Below are positions 7,529-15,778 of a stretch of DNA of 64,000 nucleotides, piece after piece; position 1 is the stretch's first letter; every line of letters starts with the position of its first letter. Source of the DNA: an uncultured Phascolarctobacterium sp. (lineage in GTDB: Bacteria; Bacillota; Negativicutes; Acidaminococcales; Acidaminococcaceae); contig UQLS01000010.1 of assembly GCA_900541915.1 (NCBI GenBank), positions 1 to 64,000 of the forward strand, given 5' to 3'. The notes under the pieces are model-generated. The model was given only the letters and a program-made list of their open reading frames with translations. It was not told the DNA's origin and made no database searches. The translations under genes and the position numbers were made by a program.

Positions 7529-9454
7529 ATGCAGCTTGTAGTTGATAAAATTGCCAAAAGCTTTGGCGTACATGATATTTTTAAAGACGTCAGTTTTATG
7601 GTGGAAAAGGGAGAACACATAGGCTTGGTAGGCGTTAATGGCAGCGGTAAGACGACACTGCTGCATTGCCTGCTGGAGCCGTCTTATATAGACAGCGGCA
7701 GTATCCGTTTTGAACCTGGAATCAGCGTTGGTTATGTACAGCAGGGATTCACTGATATTAAAGGTACTATTTGGGAGTTCATGCTACAAAGCTGTCCTGA
7801 AATATTGCGCTTGCGTGAAGAACTGCAGCGTTTGGAAGCAGAAGTAAGTACTGCAGCGGATGATGTTCTGGAAACAATCATGGAAGAATATACCCGCGTT
7901 ACCAAACGTTATGAATATTTGGACGGTTATCATTATGAAAACAGAATCAAAAGAGTGCTGATTGGTCTTGGGTATACGGAAGAATGGTGGGAGCAGGATG
8001 CTGCAACGCTTAGCGGTGGTCAGAAGACACGTCTTATGCTGGCAGCGGCATTGGTGCGCAATCCTGATTTTCTTATTCTGGACGAACCTACTAACCATCT
8101 GGATATTGTTATGACTCAGTGGCTGGAAGCATACCTGCGTGAGTTTAAGGGTGGACTGTTGGTAGTCAGCCATGATCGTGCTTTTTTAGATAATGTAGCT
8201 GTACGTATTCTTGAAATGGAAGCTGGAAAGCTCCAGTCTTTTAAAGGCAATTATTCACGTTATTTGGAACAGAAAGCTATACAGACAGCAACATTGGAGG
8301 CTGCTTATGCGGCGCAGCAGGATTATATTGCCCGTACCGAGGCCTATATCCGTCGCTTTAAAGCCGGTATCAAAAGCAAGATGGCACGTGGACGTCAGTC
8401 TCAGCTTAATAGATTGGAACGTATGGATGCTCCTGTGAAAAATGAAGAATTTGAGCTGCGTCTGCCGCCGGCCACAGAATGCGCTGACAGAGTTTTGATT
8501 ATGGAAGACCTTTCTATTGGCTATGGTGAAAAAGTGCTTGCTCAAGGAATCAATATTACTTTGCGCCGCGGTGAGAAAGCAGCATTATTGGGTGCTAACG
8601 GTACCGGCAAGACAACGCTTTTAAAAACTATTTTGGGAGAAATACAGCCTTTAAAAGGCAAAGCAAAAATCGGCAACAGAGTCCAGATAGGTTATTTTTC
8701 CCAGAGCTATGAAAGACTTGATCCTAAGCAGACATTGCTGGAAAATTTTGTTATGGAATATGGCTTTACAGAAGAACGTACTCGATCCATGCTGGGTGGT
8801 ATGCTGTTCCATGGCGATGATGTCTTCAAGGAGATTGGAACTTTAAGCGGCGGACAAAAAGCCAGATTAGTGCTTTTAAAGCTGGTGCTTGACGGAGCTA
8901 ACTGCCTGGTACTGGACGAACCTACCAACCATTTGGATATTATGGCCAGAGAAGCGGTAGAAGCTGCGCTGACGGCATTTGATGGCACAGTACTGGTAGT
9001 CAGCCATGACCGCTACTTCATTAACGAAGTTGCTGACAGAATCTGGGAGATAGAAGACGGGCAGCTGAAAGATTATAATGGTAATTATGATTTCTATCTT
9101 GCCGAAAAACAGAAGGCTGCAACTGCGGCAGCGGAAGCAATGGCTGCGTCTGCACTGGAAAATGTTAAGCAAAAAGCTGATAATAAGGCGCAGGCACAGC
9201 CTGTTAAAGCTGCTGATAAAAAGCAGCGCTACAGTCCGGAAGAGGCAGCAAGGCTGCTGCCTAATGTGGAGCTCAGCATTCGTGAGCAGGAAGCCATGAT
9301 GAAGCTTTTAGAAGTACAGATGGCAGATCCTGCCAATCATGAAGACCCTGCACACAGTGCGGCTATGGCAGCAGAGCATGATGCTTATGAACAGAAGATA
9401 GCAGAACTTATGGAAAAATGGGAGCTGCTTATGGAAGCTGCGGAGGATGCATGA
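7529..9454 (+). CDS. ABC-F family ATP-binding protein (YdiF/Uup-like)
   Basis: A 641-residue soluble protein with two ABC ATPase domains and no membrane segments, the ABC-F layout. Domain 1 has Walker A GVNGSGKTT and LSGGQKTRL; domain 2 has GANGTGKTT and LSGGQKARL; both have LDEPTNHLD. Between them is the helical linker (about residues 245-310) rich in Arg and Lys that reaches the ribosomal P-site tRNA in this family. After domain 2 comes a charged, Ala-rich linker and a C-terminal coiled coil, as in YdiF/Uup-type members. Such proteins act on stalled ribosomes; some confer antibiotic protection, but nothing here points to a resistance subgroup. The stop overlaps the start of tadA. Confidence 0.88.
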   Translation: MQLVVDKIAKSFGVHDIFKDVSFMVEKGEHIGLVGVNGSGKTTLLHCLLEPSYIDSGSIRFEPGISVGYVQQGFTDIKGTIWEFMLQSCPEILRLREELQRLEAEVSTAADDVLETIMEEYTRVTKRYEYLDGYHYENRIKRVLIGLGYTEEWWEQDAATLSGGQKTRLMLAAALVRNPDFLILDEPTNHLDIVMTQWLEAYLREFKGGLLVVSHDRAFLDNVAVRILEMEAGKLQSFKGNYSRYLEQKAIQTATLEAAYAAQQDYIARTEAYIRRFKAGIKSKMARGRQSQLNRLERMDAPVKNEEFELRLPPATECADRVLIMEDLSIGYGEKVLAQGINITLRRGEKAALLGANGTGKTTLLKTILGEIQPLKGKAKIGNRVQIGYFSQSYERLDPKQTLLENFVMEYGFTEERTRSMLGGMLFHGDDVFKEIGTLSGGQKARLVLLKLVLDGANCLVLDEPTNHLDIMAREAVEAALTAFDGTVLVVSHDRYFINEVADRIWEIEDGQLKDYNGNYDFYLAEKQKAATAAAEAMAASALENVKQKADNKAQAQPVKAADKKQRYSPEEAARLLPNVELSIREQEAMMKLLEVQMADPANHEDPAHSAAMAAEHDAYEQKIAELMEKWELLMEAAEDA

Positions 9455-9978
9455 TGAGTGATTATGATTATATGCAGCTGGCATTAATGCAGGCTAAAAA
9501 AGCTGCCGAGCTGGGCGAAATACCTATAGGAGCAGTTCTGGTGCACGATGGGCAGGTTATTGCTGCTGCTCATAACCAGCGGGAAATGCTGCCGGACGCC
9601 ACTGCTCATGCGGAAATTCTGGTAATCAGAGAAGGTTGTGCTAAATTAGGACGCTGGCGCTTAAGCGGCTGTACACTTTATGTGACTGTGGAGCCGTGTT
9701 CCATGTGCAGCGGTGCTATTGTCAACAGCCGTATTGACAGGGTTGTTTATGGCTGTCCGGATGTTAAAGCTGGCGGCGTAGAGTCTATTTTTAATATTCT
9801 TACTAACAATAGCCTTAATCACCAGGTAGAAGTACTTGGCGGTATTTGTGAAGAAGAGTGCGCGGCAGTTATGAAAGAATTCTTTCGCAGGCGCAGACAG
9901 GAAAACAAAGCTGCCAAAAAGCAGCAGCAGGAATTATTAGCTTCTGCATCTTTGCAAAATTTGGATAATCCTGTATAA
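9454..9978 (+). CDS. tadA: tRNA adenosine(34) deaminase TadA
   Basis: A 174-residue zinc deaminase that converts A34 of tRNA-Arg(ACG) to inosine. The signature is complete: HAE (H52, E54) supplies the zinc ligand and proton shuttle, and PCSMCSGA (C82, C85) the other two ligands. The C-terminal KEFFRRRR motif of TadA is also present, followed by a longer basic tail of about 25 residues. The chosen ATG at 9454 overlaps the ABC-F stop by one base (TGATG) and lies 7 bases after CGGAGG; ATG 9451 is an alternative one codon upstream. A tRNA gene lies just downstream. Confidence 0.92.
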   Translation: MSDYDYMQLALMQAKKAAELGEIPIGAVLVHDGQVIAAAHNQREMLPDATAHAEILVIREGCAKLGRWRLSGCTLYVTVEPCSMCSGAIVNSRIDRVVYGCPDVKAGGVESIFNILTNNSLNHQVEVLGGICEEECAAVMKEFFRRRRQENKAAKKQQQELLASASLQNLDNPV

Positions 9979-10000
9979 TATCAATGTTACAAATATATAA

Positions 10001-10091
10001 GGAGACGTATCGAAGTGGTCATAACGAGGCTGACTCGAAATCAGTTTGCCGTTTGCGCGGCACGTGGGTTCGAATCCCACCGTCTCCGCCA
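10001..10091 (+). tRNA. tRNA-Ser (anticodon CGA)
   Basis: A class II tRNA of 91 bases with the CCA end encoded. The acceptor arms GGAGACG and CGTCTCC pair perfectly, the anticodon loop CTCGAAA gives anticodon CGA at 10036-10038 (codon UCG), there is a long variable arm (TGCCGTTTGCGCGGCA region), and the T arm GTGGGTTCGAATCCCAC is canonical. Discriminator G is right for serine. A terminator follows; no integrase or repeat suggests use as an attachment site. Confidence 0.96.
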
Positions 10092-10100
10092 GTAAAAATT

Positions 10101-10134
10101 AACGTCCGTCAATTGGCGGGCGTTTTATTTTTTG
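10101..10134 (+). terminator. Terminator after tRNA-Ser
   Basis: A 10-bp stem AACGTCCGTC/GGCGGGCGTT (with two G-U pairs) and AATT loop is followed by a long T-rich run. Confidence 0.8.
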
Positions 10135-10184
10135 TAACATTCTTATCAGCTGCGAACATTTATAAGCTATATAAAGAAAATAAT

Positions 10185-10213
10185 TTGCGTTTGCTGAACA
10201 TTTTTTATAAAAT
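10185..10213 (+). promoter_or_regulatory. Candidate sigma-A promoter for the metF operon
   Basis: TTGCGT and TAAAAT are separated by 17 bases, ending 33 bases before the metF start. No SAM, cobalamin or T-box leader is recognisable between it and metF; the leader is too short for one. Confidence 0.5.
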
Positions 10214-10246
10214 AATCAGAAATGTTTAAAATAATGAGGGTGTAAT

Positions 10247-11101
10247 ATGAAAATAATTGATTTGCTTAAAAGTGAAAAAATATGTATTTCCTGCGAATTA
10301 TTTCCGCCCAAACAGGGTACTGAGCTGCAGAACGCGTTAGAAATAGTAAATAAGATAGCTGACGTGCATCCTGCTTATATGAGTGTAACCTATGGCGCAG
10401 GCGGCTCAACCGTTGGTCATACAGCTGCTGTAGCAAGGGCTGTACAGGCTAACGGCATTCCGGCACTGGCGCATCTTACCTGCGTGCAGTCTGATGCGGA
10501 CAGGATTATGAATGTTCTGCAGGATTTAAAAAGCGGCGGTATTGAAAATATTCTGGCACTGCGCGGTGATTTGCCGCAGGGCAGTGAGGTTGGTGAGTTC
10601 AGTCATGCCAGCGATTTAGCTGCCTTTATCAAACGGCAGGGCGATTTTTGTGTGGGCGGTGCTGCCTATCCGGAAGGACATCCTGAAGCTGGAGCTTTGG
10701 ATAAAGATATAGAAAATACTAAATATAAAATTGATGCAGGCGTAGATTTTCTTGTTACGCAGATGATTTTTGATAATAATGTTTTGTACAACTATATGTT
10801 CCGTCTGCTTTCTGCCGGAATTAATGTGCCTGTTGTACCTGGTATTATGCCTGTTACAAACGCCAAGCAGATAACACGTATCTGTCAGCTGAGTGATACG
10901 AAGCTGCCGCCGCAGTTCAGAGCGATTGTGGAAAAATTTGCTGATAAGCCTGAGGCGCTTAAGCAGGCTGGTATTGCCTATGCTACCGGTCAGATTATTG
11001 ACCTTCTGGCTAACGGCTTTACTAATGTACATATTTATACGATGAATAAACTGGAAATTATCGGCGGCATTATGCATAATCTTTCGGAGATAACAAAATG
11101 A
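10247..11101 (+). CDS. metF: 5,10-methylenetetrahydrofolate reductase
   Basis: A 284-residue FAD-dependent TIM-barrel enzyme that reduces methylene-THF to methyl-THF, the methyl donor for methionine synthase. Family marks include ELFPPK near the N-terminus with the catalytic Glu, the SVTYGAGGS segment, ALRGDLP for FAD binding, and FLVTQMIFDN. Length fits the short bacterial MetF. It is the first gene of a methionine operon, and its stop overlaps the next start (ATGA), linking methyl-THF production to the cobalamin-dependent synthase encoded two genes on. Confidence 0.93.
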   Translation: MKIIDLLKSEKICISCELFPPKQGTELQNALEIVNKIADVHPAYMSVTYGAGGSTVGHTAAVARAVQANGIPALAHLTCVQSDADRIMNVLQDLKSGGIENILALRGDLPQGSEVGEFSHASDLAAFIKRQGDFCVGGAAYPEGHPEAGALDKDIENTKYKIDAGVDFLVTQMIFDNNVLYNYMFRLLSAGINVPVVPGIMPVTNAKQITRICQLSDTKLPPQFRAIVEKFADKPEALKQAGIAYATGQIIDLLANGFTNVHIYTMNKLEIIGGIMHNLSEITK

Positions 11102-11721
11102 GATACAGGCGCGAGGAAGCTCTTCGCTATATGGGAGCAGGCAAAGATGATACTGCTGCAGGAGTTTTGGCAGATACGGTATATCTTAAACTGCGTAATG
11201 AGGTGCAGGCACGTCATGTGCTGAAATGTTCTGAATGTAAGGTTAGCGAAGAAGGCGTTGATATTGATGGCGGAGTGAAGCTGTTGTCCAAAGATTTAGC
11301 CCGTCATCTGCAGGGATGTAATAAGGTTTTGCTTTTAGCCGCAACGTTAGGCAGCAGAATTGATATTGCTGTACGTCGCCTGGCGCTGACAAGCGTAGCG
11401 GAAGGGGCTGCAGCTCAGGCAGTTGCAGCAGCGCTTATTGAAAGTTATTGCGATGAAGTGCAGAGTAATGCTGAAACTGGCGGTTTGGCGCAGCGTCCGC
11501 GTTTTTCGCCGGGATATGGCGATTGGGATTTAAAGGAGCAGCAGAAGCTGTTTGAAATACTTGACTGCAGTAAAAAAATAGGCTTAACGCTGACAGACGG
11601 CATGATGATGGCTCCGACTAAATCGGTTACAGCTGTTATCGGCCTTGCTGCTGATACTGTATGTGAATGGAATAAATGTATGAGCTGCGGCAATATTAAT
11701 TGCCCATTCAGAGAGGAATAG
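11098..11721 (+). CDS. Stand-alone methionine synthase (B12) reactivation-domain protein
   Basis: A 207-residue protein matching the vitamin B12-dependent methionine synthase activation domain, which in E. coli is the C-terminal module of MetH. Recognisable stretches are LAATLGSRID, RFSPGYGDWDL, in which the RxSPGYGD motif binds S-adenosylmethionine, and LTDGMMMAPTKSVTAVIGL. It ends with a Cys-rich tail (CMSCGNINCPF). It would use SAM and an electron donor to rescue MetH whose cobalamin has been oxidised. Here it is a separate gene, overlapping metF by 4 bases and directly preceding a metH that lacks this domain, so the pair forms a two-subunit methionine synthase. Confidence 0.9.
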   Translation: MRYRREEALRYMGAGKDDTAAGVLADTVYLKLRNEVQARHVLKCSECKVSEEGVDIDGGVKLLSKDLARHLQGCNKVLLLAATLGSRIDIAVRRLALTSVAEGAAAQAVAAALIESYCDEVQSNAETGGLAQRPRFSPGYGDWDLKEQQKLFEILDCSKKIGLTLTDGMMMAPTKSVTAVIGLAADTVCEWNKCMSCGNINCPFREE

Positions 11722-11723
11722 AG

Positions 11724-14084
11724 ATGGAATTTAAAAATTTACTGGGAAAAGAATTATTGTTTTTTGACGGTGCTATGGGTACCATGTTGCAGGCGCAGGG
11801 GCTCAAGCCGGGAGAACTGCCTGAGCTGTGGAATTTCAGCCATGCAGATATTATAAAAAAAGTACATACTGCTTATCTTGATGCAGGTGCAAATATTATT
11901 AAGACTAACACCTTTGGTGCCAACAGGTTAAAATTTGCCGGCAGTGATATTAAAACAGAAGATGTAGTGAGCGCAGCAGTAAAAATTGCGAAGGAAGCCT
12001 GTGCTGGCAGAGAGAAAGCTTTTGCGGCTTTAGATTTAGGCCCTACCGGAAAACTTCTTGCTCCCTATGGTGATCTTCCCTTTGAAGAAGCTGTAGATAT
12101 TTATGCTGAAATAGTACGCAGCGGCTGTAAGGCAGGAGCAGATTTAATCCTTATAGAGACCATGAGCGATACTTATGAAGCTAAAGCTGCGCTGCTGGCA
12201 GCTAAAGAAAACAGCAATCTGCCTGTGGTTGTTACTATGACCTTTGATGAAAACGGCAAGCTGCTTACTGGCGGCGATGCAGCGGCAGCAGCTCTGATGC
12301 TGGAAGGATTGGGTGCAGATGCTATTGGCTGCAACTGTGGTTTAGGACCGGCACAGATGCTTAAAATAATGCCTCAGTTAATGCGTTATACCAGCTTGCC
12401 TTTAGTTTTTAATCCTAATGCAGGACTGCCTGTAGAGCGTGACGGTAAAACTTGCTTTGATGTAGGGCCGGAAGAATTTGCTGAACTGATGCATAAATTG
12501 ATAAGCCAGGGCGTAAGCATTGCCGGTGGCTGCTGCGGAACTACCCCGCAGCATATTGGTGCGATGGTAGCCAAATGCTGCAAGCTGTCTGTCGGCGGCA
12601 GCAGGAACTGCCAGTTAACAGCTGTATCATCTTATGGTAAAGTAGTTGAAATCAGTGCCGGACCGGTTATTATTGGCGAGAGAATTAATCCGACCGGTAA
12701 GCCGCGTTTAAAGGAAGCGCTGCAGCAGGGAGATTTAGATTATGTTTGCCGTCTTGGCTTGGAGCAGATAAATGCCGGTGCGCATATCCTTGATGTTAAT
12801 GTAGGTGCGGCCGGAGTAGACGAGCCGGAAATGGCTGCCAAAGCTGTACTTGCTTTGCAGGCAGTTACAGACACACCTTTACAGATAGATACCTCAAATT
12901 ATGCAGCTATGGAAAAAGCTCTGCGCCTTTATAACGGCAGACCGCTTTTAAATTCCGTTAACGGCAAAGCAGAAAGTCTGGAAAAAGTGCTGCCTTTAGC
13001 TAAGAAATATGGTGCTGTACTTGTAGCATTGACTTTAGATGATGACGGTATTGGCGTGACAGCAGCAGAACGTATTGCTGTGGCAGAAAAGATAATCAAT
13101 AAAGCAGCTGAGTATGGTATTGAACAGAAAAATATTATCTTTGATCCGCTGGCGTTGACCATCAGTACCGGCAGTGAAAATGCTCAGGCCGCGCTGGCAA
13201 TAATTGCAGAAATGCATAAAAGAAATATTCTGACGGTTATGGGTGTTTCTAATATTTCCTTTGGACTGCCGGGACGTGATGCAGTAAACGGGGCCTTTTT
13301 TGCTATGGCTCTGCAGGCTGGTTTGTCCTGTGGTATCATCAATCCGCAAAGCAAAGTCATGATGGACGTTTATTATGGTTACAGAGCGTTAAGCGGCATT
13401 GATGCAGGCTGCAAGGAATATGTAGAAAAATATGCTGCTGCGCCTAAAACTGCTGCTTTTGTTTTAAGTGAGATGAATTTATATGATGCTATCGTTCGCG
13501 GTTTGGCAGGTGAAAGTGCCAGAGCAGCAGCGGAAGCACTAAAAACAGAAGCTCCTTTAGATGTTATCAATAAATATATGATTCCTGCGTTAGATTATGT
13601 GGGCAATGGCTTTGAGAAAAAGACCATGTTTCTGCCGCAGCTGCTGATGAGTGCAGATGCAGCTAAAGCTGCTTTTGAAGTTATCCGTGAAGCAGTGGGA
13701 GGAAGCGGCAGCAGTAATGGCGAAGTTATTATTATAGCCACTGTACAGGGCGATATTCATGACATTGGTAAGAATATTGTTAAAGTACTGCTGGAAAATT
13801 ATGGTTATCGGGTTATTGACCTTGGTAAGGATGTTCCGCCTGAACAGATTGTGCAGGCTGCTGTAGAACATCAGGCAAAGCTGGTTGGTTTATCTGCATT
13901 GATGACTACTACTGTGAGTGCTATGGAGGATACTATCAGCGCTTTGCGAGAAGCTGCAGAATGCAAAGTTTTAGTAGGCGGAGCTGTACTGACGGAGGAA
14001 TATGCTGCTGCTATCGGAGCCGATGGCTATGCTCCTAATGCTGTCAGTGCAGTAAACTATGCCAATAGGATTTTTGCCCGGTAA
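11724..14084 (+). CDS. metH: Cobalamin-dependent methionine synthase MetH (lacking the activation domain)
   Basis: A 786-residue short MetH. Domains in order: homocysteine methyltransferase (about 1-290; zinc ligands C205 in GCNCGLGP and C270/C271 in GGCCGTTP), pterin-binding methyl-THF domain (about 310-570; GERINPTG, and DVNVGA), cap helices, then a B12-binding Rossmann domain (about 665-786) with DIHDIGKNI, where H679 would be the lower axial cobalt ligand. The E. coli enzyme has about 1,230 residues; the missing fourth domain is encoded by the preceding gene. The start ATG 11724 follows GAGAGGAA, which overlaps the upstream stop; an in-frame TTG at 11700 lies inside the upstream gene. Thermotoga-type split enzymes have the same architecture. 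Confidence 0.93.
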   Translation: MEFKNLLGKELLFFDGAMGTMLQAQGLKPGELPELWNFSHADIIKKVHTAYLDAGANIIKTNTFGANRLKFAGSDIKTEDVVSAAVKIAKEACAGREKAFAALDLGPTGKLLAPYGDLPFEEAVDIYAEIVRSGCKAGADLILIETMSDTYEAKAALLAAKENSNLPVVVTMTFDENGKLLTGGDAAAAALMLEGLGADAIGCNCGLGPAQMLKIMPQLMRYTSLPLVFNPNAGLPVERDGKTCFDVGPEEFAELMHKLISQGVSIAGGCCGTTPQHIGAMVAKCCKLSVGGSRNCQLTAVSSYGKVVEISAGPVIIGERINPTGKPRLKEALQQGDLDYVCRLGLEQINAGAHILDVNVGAAGVDEPEMAAKAVLALQAVTDTPLQIDTSNYAAMEKALRLYNGRPLLNSVNGKAESLEKVLPLAKKYGAVLVALTLDDDGIGVTAAERIAVAEKIINKAAEYGIEQKNIIFDPLALTISTGSENAQAALAIIAEMHKRNILTVMGVSNISFGLPGRDAVNGAFFAMALQAGLSCGIINPQSKVMMDVYYGYRALSGIDAGCKEYVEKYAAAPKTAAFVLSEMNLYDAIVRGLAGESARAAAEALKTEAPLDVINKYMIPALDYVGNGFEKKTMFLPQLLMSADAAKAAFEVIREAVGGSGSSNGEVIIIATVQGDIHDIGKNIVKVLLENYGYRVIDLGKDVPPEQIVQAAVEHQAKLVGLSALMTTTVSAMEDTISALREAAECKVLVGGAVLTEEYAAAIGADGYAPNAVSAVNYANRIFAR

Positions 14085-14108
14085 ATTTTAAGCGGGAGGT
14101 GCTGCAGT

Positions 14109-14369
14109 ATGAATGTATATGTTTGGCGCCATAATAAGACCTATCACAGTCATAGTATGATTGAAGAACCATGTGTAAACAGTGAGTTTTATCTTGATGC
14201 TGTTGCTGTCGTACTGGCTGAAAATCTGGATGAAGCAGTTGCCAAGCTGGCTGAGAAAAAGCAAGGCTGGCGTACGGAAGATTTGAAGGCTTTGCCCTGC
14301 CAGGTATATCCTGCTGATAAAGCTGCAGTAGTTTTTACAGAGCTGCGCGGAGCTATTCAGCATCTATAA
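14109..14369 (+). CDS. Small uncharacterised protein downstream of metH
   Basis: An 86-residue protein I do not recognise. It has no signal peptide, membrane segment or cysteine cluster. The N-terminus NVYVWRHNKTYHSHSMIEEP is His/Trp-rich; the centre (VAVVLAENLDEAVAKLAEKKQGW) looks like an alpha/beta mini-fold. GCGGGAGG is well placed before the ATG, and the gene lies 24 bases after metH and before the operon's terminator, so it is co-transcribed with metF-metH. Codon use resembles its neighbours, which supports a real gene. Any role in methionine metabolism is only inferred from position. Confidence 0.72.
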   Translation: MNVYVWRHNKTYHSHSMIEEPCVNSEFYLDAVAVVLAENLDEAVAKLAEKKQGWRTEDLKALPCQVYPADKAAVVFTELRGAIQHL

Positions 14370-14379
14370 AAATGTAATA

Positions 14380-14420
14380 AAAAAGGAAGATGAACAAGAT
14401 TGTTCATCTTCCTTTTTGTT
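14380..14420. terminator. Strong bidirectional terminator
   Basis: A 17-bp perfect stem, AAAAAGGAAGATGAACA pairing with TGTTCATCTTCCTTTTT, with AGAT loop. It closes the plus-strand metF operon and the minus-strand lrgAB operon. Confidence 0.9.
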
Positions 14421-14433
14421 TTATGACAGTTTA

Positions 14434-15147
14434 TCAGCCAAAAATGCTTTTCAGCAGCGGCAGTAATAAAGGTGCCAGAATAGAAGTTGCGATACCGGTC
14501 AGAGCTATAGCTACACCGCCAATAGCAAGCTGTACGGGGCTGACGCTGGCACAGACGCTGGTGCCGAGACCATGACTGGAGGCACCGATGGCAAGACCGG
14601 CTGCCAAGTCATTTTTGATGCCGAACAGACTGAGAATTTTGTGGTTAAAGGTTGCGCCAAGCATACCGGTAAAGATAACAGCAGCCGCTGTGAGCGGAGG
14701 AATACCGCCAATAGTATGAGAGATTTCAATAGCGATTGGCGTAGTTACGGATTTTGGCAGTAAGGATAACAGCACTTGCTCGCTGGTGCCGAAAAGTCTG
14801 CCGCAAACATAGATAGAGATGATTGCTGTGAGAGTGGCAATAGTAATGCCGCCAAGCATAATACCTGCATGGCGTTTAATGATTTTGCGGTTACGAATAA
14901 GCGGCAGAGCCAGAGCGATAGTTGCAGGCCCAAGCATAAAATTGATAAAATTACCGCCTGCTTCATACTGTTCATATTTTATTTGCGGATTAAGCAGCAG
15001 CAAGCCGATAATAATAGGACAAGCCAGAACAAAAGGCGGTATGATGTTAAGCTCAAGTCGTTCTACTATGATTTCGCAGATGCAATAAATAATAATGGTT
15101 AAACCGATGCCGAATAACGGTGAATTTAGTAAAAGGTCAGGAAACAT
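14434..15147 (-). CDS. lrgB: LrgB/CidB family protein
   Basis: A 237-residue multi-pass membrane protein of the LrgB family. Features are the YEAGGNFINFMLGPATIALA segment, the LLPKSVTTPIAIEIS segment and SHGLGTSVC near the C-terminus, all conserved in LrgB. The start overlaps the lrgA stop by one base (TAATG on the minus strand), so the pair is translationally coupled. LrgAB/CidAB proteins are linked to holin-like control of murein hydrolases and, in other bacteria, to pyruvate uptake. No LytSR two-component system is adjacent. Confidence 0.9.
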   Translation of the reverse strand: MFPDLLLNSPLFGIGLTIIIYCICEIIVERLELNIIPPFVLACPIIIGLLLLNPQIKYEQYEAGGNFINFMLGPATIALALPLIRNRKIIKRHAGIMLGGITIATLTAIISIYVCGRLFGTSEQVLLSLLPKSVTTPIAIEISHTIGGIPPLTAAAVIFTGMLGATFNHKILSLFGIKNDLAAGLAIGASSHGLGTSVCASVSPVQLAIGGVAIALTGIATSILAPLLLPLLKSIFG

Positions 15148-15521
15148 TAAAGCTTACCTCCTTTTTTTGCCTGTCTTTTGAGGACGATTTCTAAAAATAA
15201 GGCTGTAGCCAGTAATACGGCAAAGCTGCTGACAATAATAGTCAGGGCGATAGCAGAAAATTCTGCTTTGATTACGTCAAGATAAAGCAGCATGCTTACG
15301 CCGGCTGGCAAAAATAACATACCCATTTTTTCGATGAGCAGATTGCAGATATCTTCAATAGTAGCTATGCGGATAATACCGGTTGCCAGCAGCAGTGCTA
15401 AAAGCAGCATGCCCAGCAGCGCCGGAGGAAATGGTATCTGCAAAAACGAGATGATTAGTGTGCTTATCCATTGCAAAAAAAGCAGGATAGCAAGACCTTG
15501 CAATAATGAATGTGATGACAT
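15147..15521 (-). CDS. lrgA: CidA/LrgA family holin-like protein
   Basis: A 124-residue protein with four membrane segments and a positively charged C-terminus (LKRQAKKGGKL), as in CidA/LrgA. The FPPALLGMLLL stretch after the second segment and MGMLFLPAGVSMLLYLD are family hallmarks. It is the first gene of the lrgAB operon, divergent from clpB across a 257-base region. A GAGAGG sequence lies upstream of the start on the minus strand. Confidence 0.9.
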   Translation of the reverse strand: MSSHSLLQGLAILLFLQWISTLIISFLQIPFPPALLGMLLLALLLATGIIRIATIEDICNLLIEKMGMLFLPAGVSMLLYLDVIKAEFSAIALTIIVSSFAVLLATALFLEIVLKRQAKKGGKL

Positions 15522-15611
15522 AATTAAACCTCTCTTTTAAATAAATGATACAAAAGAAAAAGAATAGCTACATTTTTGCACACTTGTCAGAGGTTGTCAA
15601 TGGAAGATGTA

Positions 15612-15657
15612 AAAAGTCGAAAAAATCAAATAAAAAATGTTTGACTTTTTGACTTTT
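15612..15657. promoter_or_regulatory. Large inverted repeat, probable stress-repressor operator of clpB
   Basis: The left arm AAAAGTCGAAAAAATCAAA (15612-15630) and right arm TTTGACTTTTTGACTTTT (15640-15657) are near-perfect inverted repeats around a 9-base centre. Each arm holds two GTCAAA-like half-sites, the core of the CtsR heptad, but spaced 8-9 rather than 10 bases apart. The right arm covers the clpB -35 hexamer, a position suited to repression. No CIRCE element is present. Confidence 0.6.
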
Positions 15658-15668
15658 ACTGATATAAT
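15641..15668 (+). promoter_or_regulatory. Sigma-A promoter of clpB
   Basis: TTGACT and TATAAT are separated by 16 bases, giving a start near 15675 and a leader of about 100 bases before clpB. Confidence 0.75.
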
Positions 15669-15778
15669 AAAACTTGCGGAAGCCCGTTAAGGGAAGCCGT
15701 AAATTATATGAATTAAGATAAATCTAAATTTTAGATTTGTTTTATTGAATACCTATAGATAGAGGAGGTGTAGCGATA

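Noticed and set aside
10001..10091. tRNA-Ser as the attachment site of a mobile element
   Set aside because: No integrase, no repeated tRNA 3' end and no phage-like genes follow; the next genes are metF and metH.
9984..10229. Open frame across tRNA-Ser
   Set aside because: It covers the tRNA gene and a terminator, so it is not a gene.
10135..10246. SAM, cobalamin or T-box leader before metF
   Set aside because: Only about 110 bases are available and no conserved core of those RNAs is seen.
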